From: Dryocosmus kuriphilus
Taxonomy: Eukaryota; Arthropoda; Insecta; Hymenoptera; Cynipidae
Assembly: GCA_038277395.1 (NCBI GenBank)
Contig: CM076195.1
Coordinates: forward strand, 17,694,327 to 17,758,326
Length of the DNA: 64,000 nucleotides
Reading direction: 5' to 3'
Part shown: piece by piece, positions 55,851 to 64,000 of the stretch
Position numbering within the stretch: the stretch's first letter is position 1
Layout: each line of letters begins with the position of its first letter
Program-made: the position numbers and the translations under genes
The notes under the pieces: model-generated
The model's database searches: none
What the model was told of the DNA's origin: nothing
What the model saw: only the letters and a program-made list of their open reading frames with translations

Positions 55851-57740
55851 ACAGGGTGTCCCACCACCTATGAACATTCCGGTAATGTGTGATAGAGCAC
55901 AAAAAAAGAAACAGAAAAGTCTGGCAAAATTTGATCTAGGCCTTAGTTTGGACACAGTAAAGCTTCAAAGTTGGGCATAATGAACCAATCAGAAGCGAGA
56001 TTTATCAATCACTTGTTTGTCTCATAAGTGTTGAGATAGTGTACGTATAGGCGGTTCACTTCAGCTCCGGCAAAAATTTAACATCGCTGCTCCTCGATTG
56101 TTTCTTCAAAACGCTAAGTTCAAGCCTTTAAATTTTTTTAAATTCTTAATTGTTCTTGTGAACGTTTACTACCTTTTTTAAAATAACATAACATTTTCTC
56201 AACCTCCAAAAGACGAATTTCCATTTATTACAGAAATTCCCTATCATTTTTTGTAACAAAAACAAGAAAGAAGTTTAAAGTTCAGAAAACGAAACGAACT
56301 TTTGTTATTAAAAGTTAATTAACAAGTCTGCGATAAGTAATTCTTTGCGATTCATTAAAAAGTGTTTGTTACATTCATTGTAAAAAATTTTAAAAGAAAA
56401 TTACAGATGGGAAAAGCAAATGAACTTTCGTTGTTGAAAATAAATCAACAAGTCTAAGATGAGAAAACACATTTCAAACCTTTAAAGGGAATTCTCTGCG
56501 ATTTATTGCAAAATTTTTGTTACATTTATTGTAAAAAAATAAGAAATAAATAAAGCTGGGTTAAACGAAATTTCATTCTCAAAAATAAATCAAAATGTCT
56601 AAGATATGAAAACACATTTTGAACCCCCAAACATAATTTTTAAAATAGGTCGATTTCAAGATTTTTTAAGTTCCCTGATACTTAGCCACTTTTAAAAAAT
56701 TTATAAGTGATCGTCGTCAAAATGGGACCATTTGTACCTTATTTCTTTATCAAAAAGCATCTAAAAAAATTATTCTAATTAGGTTTGTGGAATTCCAGGG
56801 TCCCGAAGTAGTGAATTATTAGATTAGATTGATAATAGCTTTGAAAGGTATGAATCTGATGATTAAATGACTTTGATGTTCAAAGATCATAAAAAAAAAA
56901 TTTTTCATCCCCTACTATTCTAGGATTACTCTCAAAATCTACCCGTAAGCACAAAAAAAATCATTAAAAATATCCCAACTTCAAGACCTTCAATTGTATT
57001 GCATCAAATTGTTCCATTTGATGTCCAAGCATGTCATCAACATGTACATCAAATGGAACCATTTGACTCGATTTAATATTATCCAGAGGCAATTTCAGGT
57101 AAGTGATAATTCCTTGTTATCATGAGTACGGCGAGAAGGTGTAGACTTTGTTTTGTAAAAAAACAGATGTCTAACGCTGTTATGGTTTCTGTTATCGTAG
57201 CTAATTTTATTGATTCATTCAATTTAATTCGATCAATTTTGATACAACGGTGTACACAAACCGGGAGTACGTGGATATGGTTCTAATTTACGGCTAGTGC
57301 CGCCAAAACGGGGCACAAGCGGCCCAGTTGTACCCGGAAAGGTTCCACAATCGGCGCCACCTGCAACACGGAACGTTTTATCGAGTGGTGCAAAGACTTT
57401 TGGAAGGAGAGCCAGTAAGTGCAAAATTTTACGTTCATTCAAATGTTGAAATTTTTATATCCAAAAAGCTGGAATATTAAAACATTAGCCAATTCACAGG
57501 GGGGCTATATCAAAATTAAGTGCTTAATTAGTGCTAATTTATGCTACAAATTCTAAATTTTTTGCTCCGTAACTTTTCTAAAAAATGCATGGTAATGTCA
57601 GCTTCAGATTAAGCTAGAACTCCGATATCAGAAACTTGCTAATTATTGCTCAAATAAAATTCTGCTTTACACAGGAATTAAGTGCTTAGTGATGCTCTTG
57701 ATCTAGCCAATGCCGGAAATTCTAACAATTTTATTTCTTT
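55851..57740. mobile_element. Insertion in BEL pol with DUF4817-like HTH remnant
   Basis: Begins tacagggtgtcccaccacct directly at the break in BEL coding and ends before about 57760, where BEL coding resumes. A plus-strand stretch at 57260-57425 reads EYVDMVLIYG-stop-CRQN, then FYRVVQRLLEGEP, the helix-turn-helix DUF4817 domain found in insect mariner-like and related transposons. The rest is AT-rich. Right border uncertain. Confidence 0.6.
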
Positions 57741-57759
57741 TTTTTTTTAATTAGCCGAT

Positions 57760-58200
57760 TCCAATTCCCATGCATTTTCTACTTCTAAACTATTCCTCAA
57801 ATTTACTGAATTCCTCTTTGCACCAGAATTACGTGCTCTACAATTTAAGTTTCATAAAATTCACGCCTGGGCAGATTCCATGATTGTACTGGCATGGATC
57901 CAAGCAGATGCAGCAAGAAGGAAGCCATTTATAACCAATCGAGTTTTGGAAATTCAAATGCTTATTCCCAAAATGTGACTGGCATCATGTCAAAGAAAAG
58001 GAAAATCTAGCAGACCTAATATCTCGAGGTACTATAGTTGCTAATTTACAAGAAAACAGCTTCTGGTGGAATGGACCCGAGTATTTACAAGAGCAATGTT
58101 TTCAGATAACACTATTGGATGAATCTGAGCGTAATCCAGATATTCAGGTTGAAATTTGCAAGGAAGAAAGGCAATCCATTAAAGCGTTTGTTACATGAGA
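57760..58200 (+). pseudogene. BEL copy 2 RNase H region
   Basis: IHAWADSMIVLAWIQADAAR and, in a shifted frame, WHHVKEKENLADLISRGT, LQENSFWWNGPEYLQEQC: the W.DS..VL.W and W.HV...N.AD..SRG blocks of BEL/Pao RNase H. Stops at 57978 and 58196. Confidence 0.82.
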
Positions 58201-59835
58201 GCCTTGTGAAAATATTATTTTGCGAATTTTAGAAAGTTACTCATTATTAACTAAAATATGAAGGATTTTAGCTTATGAGCTTAAATATATGGACAATTCC
58301 ATGAAAATAACAACGAAAAGAACTACTTGGATTAACTACTGAAGATTTACAAAAATCCTTGGAATTATTATTAAAAAATACCCAAAGAGAGTATTTAAGA
58401 GAGAATATCAGAGATCTAGAGTGCAAGAAAGAATTGAGATCAACCAGCAAACTTTCATCATTATCACCATTTTTAGATGAAACCGGATTCCTCAGAATGG
58501 GCAGGAGACTATCAAGAATAGATTGGTTATTGGCTAGGATACACCCTTATCTTCTTCCAGCAACATTGATATTTGAATGCGAACATCTCCGACATCTACA
58601 CGCAGAGCCACACGCATTGTTAGCATCAGTTCGTCTACGTTTCTGGCCAATGAATGTGTTTGGGTCATTTTTGTCCATATTCGATTTAAATTTTTGTTCT
58701 CTCATGTAAGAAACCGTGCCTAGCGCCGCCCAGCTTTCTTTTTGAGCAACTAACAAATATGGCGAATATACCATTGAACTGACCACGCACCTTCTCTCGT
58801 TATTTCGAAAATTTCTCCTGCGCAAATCCAGCTACAACTCCAAACAGAATGGGAGAAATCTAGCTCGCTTAGTAGTATATAAATGTATTCGAGGCTTTCG
58901 GAGGAATCCACCAAAAATGAATCAACTGATGGGACAGTTACCAGAGGAACGAATTCAGTCCAGTCGTCCATTTTTTGTTACCGGCGTTGACTATGGTGGA
59001 CCAATCATCATTTTAGTTAACAAAGGTCTAGGTAGCAATACAGAGAAATCGTATATCGCTCTGTTTATTTGCTTCGCCACGAAGACTATTCACCTAGAAG
59101 CAGTTTCTGTTCTGACTTCAGAAGCATTTATAGCAGCTGTAAGAAGATTTGCATCTCGAAGAGGTTCTCCTCAGAAACTGCTTAATGCAACAATAATGAT
59201 AATGATAATGCAACAAATTTCACAGGTGCTGATCGAGAGCTGAACGAAATCCATGAATTTTTACGCAAGGAGGAGGATTTTCTCAACGACACATTAACTT
59301 CAGAAGAAATCAAATGGAATTTTACATCACCGGGCTCGCCGCAAATGGTTGGTTTATAGGAAGCGGAAATCAAGTCCAGTAAATACCATTTAAAATGTGT
59401 GACGGGATTTGCATTATTTACCTTCGAAGGCAGAAGTAGAAGAATGTCTGAATTCAAGACCAATTTGTCAAATTTTGTCAAATCCAAATGATCTAAACGC
59501 TTTAACTCCAGGACCCTTCTTAATTGGAAAACCGATGAAAATTATACCCGATGCAAATTTAACCAACGTTCAAACAAAAAGACTAAACCGATGGCAACTA
59601 TGTTAATCATTAGTTCAAAAATTCTGGATTCGATGATCTTAGGAATATATTAGCTCACTGCAGCCTAAATCGAAGTGTCAGAAATTTGAGAAGGAACCTA
59701 AGATCAACGATTTGGTGCTCATTCAAGACGAAAATATTTCACCAGCAAAGTGGAAACTTGGAAGAATTACAGAACTTTATCTAGGAAAGAATGGAGTAAC
59801 ACGTGTGGTTAAAATTCGAACACACACACTGGACT
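58201..59835 (+). pseudogene. BEL copy 2 integrase and DUF5641 tail, interrupted by a solo LTR
   Basis: SSLSPFLDETGFLRMGRRLS and HLHAEPHALLASVRLRFWP (zinc-binding part) run up to the solo LTR at 58657. After it the frame resumes: NPPKMNQLMGQLPEERIQSS, GVDYGGPI (first catalytic block), IHLEAVSVLTSEAFIAAVRR, ECLNSRPICQ and LTPGPFLIGKPM. The tail VLIQDENISPAKWKLGRITE (about 59720-59775) is DUF5641. Frameshifts near 59200 and 59330 and a missing second catalytic block show decay. Confidence 0.85.
58657..58846. mobile_element. Solo LTR (190 bp) in BEL integrase
   Basis: Starts TGTTTGG and ends CCAAACA with the 5-bp TSD gaatg on both sides (58652-58656, 58847-58851). BEL coding is continuous when it is removed. 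TG...CA ends, size and TSD fit a solo LTR; parent element not in the window. Confidence 0.88.
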
Positions 59836-59916
59836 GATTTAGCGTTCTGTTGCGAAACTATATAAACTACCGATAAATAGCGATTAAAATTACCTTCTGT
59901 TAATTTGTGGACGGGA

Positions 59917-60141
59917 TGTTTAATATACAACTTGTATTTTTGATTTCATTACCGCCACTTTCCGCCTTTATATGCGACAGACTAGAATTCTTCTTTATCT
60001 GCACTACTATAGGTTGTCGTGGCGCATTATAGTTAATGTGAGTTTTAGTTGAGACGTCCGAGAATCTACATGTCTTGTCAAGAAATACAAAAATATATAT
60101 TTTACAATCTAAATTCAAGTTGATTTTATTTCATAGTACCA
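59917..60141 (+). repeat. Candidate 3' LTR of BEL copy 2
   Basis: A purine tract (ggacggga) directly precedes tgtttaatatac at 59917, the layout of a polypurine tract and LTR start. A TATA-like tttatat lies at about 59966. The end (tagtacca) is a guess, as no 5' LTR is available for comparison. Confidence 0.4.
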
Positions 60142-61860
60142 TGCATTAAGGTAAAAGACCCAATTATGAAACACTTTGAAAAGTGGCTCCCTTTATGAAA
60201 CACTTGCTCCAAATTAAATTTAATCACAGTAAAACAGCGATTTTGTACGCGCAAAAATATTATATCGGGTTAGTCAAAGGTTTATCTTTACTGCACGTTC
60301 ATTTTTGAAAAAGAATTTTAAGCTTATAAAATAAAAAAATGTCTTAATGACATCAGTTTCACTAACTGACGTAAGAAAATGCTTTAAACGCTTCGCATGG
60401 CCAATCGACACGCACGGTGGTTTTTGTAATTTTTTGTAATTATTTTAAAGCTTGAGACCCTCGACTTTTTGAGGTACTTTTATTGATTTTTTTTATTAAT
60501 TTAATTTGTTTTCATTTAATCTATCAATTGTGTTCGAAAGTGGGTTTTGGCATGTGAGAAAGAATAAAATTTTCGTCTTCTTCTCTTTTTTAAAAGTATA
60601 TAATTATTCTTTATTTCTCGGTCCTAAGCTCTTGGCTACATAAGGTATTTTTATCTCTATTTCGCAATTTTAATGCAGTGGATTCCTTAAAAACTAGTCT
60701 AACTCAGAAGGCTTAGTTCTCTATCGTTATGATTCTATGATTATTATGATATGCTTTCTTTATTATTCCCTATGATACTTTTCTTTTTACTTACAATCCT
60801 TTTTTTATTAGTCTCTCCCCCCCCCCCCCCCCCCCCCTCTCTCTATCTCATTCCTTTTTTTCTACAGATTCTCTTTTCACTATGATCTTTATTTTTCGAT
60901 CTTACAATCCTTCTTGTAAACTCGTTTTGGCATACAATGTTGGTTCTCTCTCTCTCTCTCTATCCTTCTCTAACTACCCCTAACCTGGTGCTAATTCGGT
61001 CCTATCGCTTTCTTTATTTGGGATCTCTCTTAGCGTTGGAGATGCTTTGACTCGAGATGACTTGCATGAGATTCCGAAGTGCTTTGGTAGACGATGGAAT
61101 CGCTTACCAAAGCCCTTGAGGAGATCTTGACGTCGCCCAGAGTAGCGAATTCGAGAAGAAGAGTAGACTCTTCCCTCTGCCCACTGCTGCTGAACGACCA
61201 CCCCCAGGAGTAAATGTAAGATATAGGGAGTAGACTCCCTATTCCACCTAAACTCGCAAGAGCTGTTGTCGCTTGTGGCTCGACTCAGAGCAACCCACCC
61301 AACTGGCGAAACCACGTATTTCGAGTATTTTTATACTCGCGGTCCTCCCACGCCTTCTACATATATCCATCCCCGCAGGACCAAAGTCTCGTGCCGTCGT
61401 AGTTTCGCCTTGCTCTATGCTACTTCTCTCCGTATACCGTAGATGTCGAAAATTATGCCTACATGCAGGCTTCACCCCTAGACTGAAGGTTGGATGGATG
61501 GCGATTCATGAAATTAAAATCCTTGATTATTGTTTTAATTTAATTGAATTTTTAATAAAATATTTATCTGTTTCATAATACGTTCCATTTTTGAATTTGG
61601 CGCCTATTTATGAAACAAGTCCAAATTCCTGTTTCATAATAGGATCGTCGGACTAATGTGGAGTCGCCTTATTATGGAACAGCTGTAGTCGTACTCAGTC
61701 GTACTTAATTATAGCTTTATTTCAAAATTATTTATTTATGTTACTTACTGAATAGCGTGAAATTGTTTTATACTGAGTTGGGGTGAAATTTACGCATAAA
61801 TATTCGTTCAAGTAAGTGACTTTCATTTGGTACGATTCTAACCTATACATGTAAACATCA
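60142..61860. other. Non-coding sequence with tatgaaacac / gtttcata motifs and low-complexity tracts
   Basis: tatgaaacac occurs at 60164 and 60192 and tatgaaacaa at about 61607. The reverse form gtttcataata occurs at about 61570 and 61632. They may mark subterminal repeats of the pogo-type element whose ORF follows. In between are a T-rich block, (C)n at 60818-60837, (CT)n near 60838 and 60945, and a palindromic segment around 61150-61240 (agggagtagactccct). No gene recognised. Confidence 0.4.
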
Positions 61861-61928
61861 CTTGGCGGCAATAATATTTCATGTATTTTAATGTTTTTTG
61901 CACAAATAATTTAGTAATAAAAATCGAT

Positions 61929-63470
61929 ATGGAGTCAAGAATAAAGCGCAGATTAAGTAGAAACCTTGTTAATAAGGCAAAATCCAAATTGTGTGATAAA
62001 ACAGAGAGTTCAATAGTACATAAATCTGAGTTTAAAAAACAAGTGTACAAGACAAGTCTAGTCATTGATAAGAAAGATTTGAACAAAGTTAAGAATAAAA
62101 TAAAAAAAGTCAAAAGAAATCAGTATTCCATTGAAGCAGTGGAGCAAGCTCTTAAATTTGTAAAAGATGGAGCATCACTTAGACAAGCTGGAAACTCTGT
62201 TGGGGTACCGGCTACTACCTTGTATAGAAGAATAAAAATGTCTGAGTCCTTTGGAGGACGCACAGGTCCAACTAAAGTATTAACAAAAGTTGAAGAAGAT
62301 GAGATGGTGAATTGGTTGATTTATAAAGCTGAGACAGGTGCACCAGTAACCAAGACTCAATTACTGGACTCTGTTCAAAAGTATTTAACTAGCTTGAAAC
62401 AGCCTAGAAAAAAAATATTGAAGGACAATCGACCAGGAAAAAAGTGGTATGAACAGTTCAAGAAGCGTCATCCAAATATTAGTTTAAGTACACCACAAAA
62501 CTTGCCTTTATGCAGAGCGAATGTTACGGAGGAGACGTTAAAAAGTTGGTTTGCAGAAATAGAAGCCTATTTGACAAAAAAAGATTTAATCAACATCCAT
62601 CCTTCTCGTGTTTTCAACTGTGATGAATCAAGTTTTCCTTTCAATCCAAAATCACCTAAAGTTTTGGTAGAAAAAGGTACAAAGTCAGTGTATAAGGCTG
62701 TTGATGCGTCTGACAGGGAAAACATCACTACTATTTTTATGTACAATGCAGAAGGCCTAAGAGCACCTCCGATGACTTTGTTTGTATATAAAGAAACGTT
62801 ACCCAAAAAAATAATAGATAATGCTCCCCACAATTGGAGTTTAGGTATATCAGACACAGGTTGGATGACTACGGAAACATTCTATGAATATATTGTAAAT
62901 ATATTTTATCCATTTCTGGTTCAACAAGAGATTGAGTTTCCAGTGCTACTCTATTTAGATGATCGTGCATCACAAGTAACTGTGCCACTTGTATCTTTTT
63001 GTAGAGAGAGGCAGATTGAAATCATCACACTTTATCCTCATTCAACTCACATTACACAACCACTTGACATTGCATTTTTCCATCCTCTAAAACAGGTGTA
63101 TAGTAACAAAGGCGTTCCAACATGGAAAAATGCAAACAAAGATGCAAGAATTCAGAAAGAAGATTTTGTAAATGTATTAAATTTAACCTTGGATTTATTT
63201 GAAAATGAAAAATCAGTCATCACTAGTGGGTTCAAAGCTGCTGGTCTGTACCTTTTTGATCCAAATGCTGTAGACTACAAAATTTTGAAGAAAAGCAAGA
63301 CGAGTACAAAAAAATCAACTGAGACTGCAACAATAAAACAAATTTGTGATGCACCAAGTTCTCAGATTAGTTTCGATACGAAGAGATTCTTGCTTGATTT
63401 AGAAAAAACTTTGCCAGTAGAATTATTGAATCAATTTAACAATTTGAAAATTCTAAAAGTGGTGAAATGA
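61929..63470 (+). CDS. pogo/Tigger-type DDE transposase, intact 513 aa
   Basis: Start ATG 61929 (MESRIKRRLSRNLVNKAKSK); the frame is open 5' to an ATG at 61881, but the basic start at 61929 suits the family better. An HTH psq-type domain spans about residues 70-110 (YSIEAVEQALKFVKDGASLR, VPATTLYRRIK). A CENPB-type DNA-binding domain follows (GKKWYEQFKKRHPNISL). The DDE core has Asp in FNCDESSF (about 232), LYLDDRASQV (about 344) and ITQPLDIAFFHPLK (about 380), spacing DD35D. It ends at TGA 63468-63470 with no disruption. It would cut and paste its element at TA sites. Domesticated jerky-like genes look similar, so a host function cannot be excluded. Confidence 0.85.
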   Translation: MESRIKRRLSRNLVNKAKSKLCDKTESSIVHKSEFKKQVYKTSLVIDKKDLNKVKNKIKKVKRNQYSIEAVEQALKFVKDGASLRQAGNSVGVPATTLYRRIKMSESFGGRTGPTKVLTKVEEDEMVNWLIYKAETGAPVTKTQLLDSVQKYLTSLKQPRKKILKDNRPGKKWYEQFKKRHPNISLSTPQNLPLCRANVTEETLKSWFAEIEAYLTKKDLINIHPSRVFNCDESSFPFNPKSPKVLVEKGTKSVYKAVDASDRENITTIFMYNAEGLRAPPMTLFVYKETLPKKIIDNAPHNWSLGISDTGWMTTETFYEYIVNIFYPFLVQQEIEFPVLLYLDDRASQVTVPLVSFCRERQIEIITLYPHSTHITQPLDIAFFHPLKQVYSNKGVPTWKNANKDARIQKEDFVNVLNLTLDLFENEKSVITSGFKAAGLYLFDPNAVDYKILKKSKTSTKKSTETATIKQICDAPSSQISFDTKRFLLDLEKTLPVELLNQFNNLKILKVVK

Positions 63471-64000
63471 CATCTTCTGACAATAAAGTCTGTTGGATGG
63501 TGTATTGTATTCAACAATCTGCGTATATACAACGTTTCGAAACCTATATGGTTTCATCTTCAGGTATTTCAAGATTATACATTTCAAGCGATGTTATTGT
63601 ATTGTTTGCGATCGCAAGGTTTTAAATCTTAAAAAATCCCAGCAAACAATTAAAGGATAAAACTGTAAGAAATATTCAAAAATTATAAAATGTATCATGT
63701 TAAAGAAAATTTTATGCCATGTTGTGAAGTTAGGTTAGAAAAAGAATCCAAATTTTTTACTTACATCCTTCATATTTTTTAAACAATTGTTGGAGATTTG
63801 TGAAAAAAGAATTAATCATTTTAAGATTTCTTCATAATTTAATGAGAGAGTTGTGTGGACAATGGACAAAACAAAGAATTTGTGAGGTTATTTTATGGAG
63901 CAGAAATTATTTTCTGCTCCATTATAGCCATACTACAGGAACCCGAAAATTGTTTGCTGTGGATTTTTTTCACATCCCTGATGTCTGACAGTAACGTACT
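63471..64000. other. 3' flank of the pogo-type ORF, with hairpins
   Basis: AT-rich. Two stem-loops: gaaacctatatggtttc (about 63538-63554) and ggagcagaaattattttctg running to 63920 (63897-63920, 10-bp perfect stem). A TIR partner for the transposon was not found before the window end. Confidence 0.45.

Larger units (their letters stand above)
42847..60141 (+). mobile_element. BEL/Pao retrotransposon copy 2, lacking its 5' end, with nested insertions
   Basis: In order: gag piece 42847-43154, hAT, Gypsy, gag continuation 53415, protease, reverse transcriptase, DUF4817-type insertion, RNase H remains, integrase with a solo LTR inside, DUF5641, and a candidate 3' LTR from 59917. P2 abuts gag directly, so P2 probably integrated into gag and the 5' LTR lies beyond the missing left end of P2 or has been lost. 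All BEL frames carry stops. Confidence 0.8.

Overview
This is arthropod (most likely insect) nuclear DNA made almost entirely of nested transposable elements. No host gene was recognised. The placement rests on Polinton, BEL/Pao, Gypsy, hAT, mariner and pogo content and on arthropod-style TATA + TCAGT core promoters inside the Polinton. The species cannot be told from sequence alone.

Layout. 1-1683: decayed BEL/Pao retrotransposon (3' half of pol). 3156-27122: a complete but inactivated Maverick/Polinton (here P1), bounded by a 6-bp target-site duplication AGTGTC and about 975-bp terminal inverted repeats (TIRs). Its genes, left to right, are two small conserved proteins (+), integrase, a fibre-like protein, an acidic conserved protein and packaging ATPase (all -), then a phospholipase A2-like protein, adenain-type protease, minor capsid, a small basic protein, major capsid and a conserved 170-aa protein (all +), and protein-primed DNA polymerase B (-). 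A LINE splits the ATPase, a Helentron-like repeat splits the polymerase, and a SINE, a Sola-like inverted-repeat element and an LTR-like element sit in the right TIR.

27418-31247: an internally deleted TIR element (X) related to the element at 37638-40762 (Y). Y carries an intact 546-aa transposase-like ORF of a family I cannot assign to a named superfamily. 32.3-35.1 kb holds LINE remains and AT-rich tandem repeats. 35137-36162 is a mariner that runs into a 500-bp N gap. 36663-42846 is the right end of a second, different Polinton (P2): polymerase N-terminus, element Y, then a TIR of about 380-bp repeats. 42847 to about 60140 is a second BEL/Pao element whose gag is split by an hAT (43155-48145) and a Gypsy LTR retrotransposon (48152-53414), with further insertions in pol. 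61929-63470 is an intact pogo/Tigger-type transposase ORF.

P1 keeps a virus-like plan: divergent replication/packaging and capsid blocks with compact TATA/Inr promoters. Frameshifts, stops, a missing protease nucleophile and insertions show it is no longer functional.
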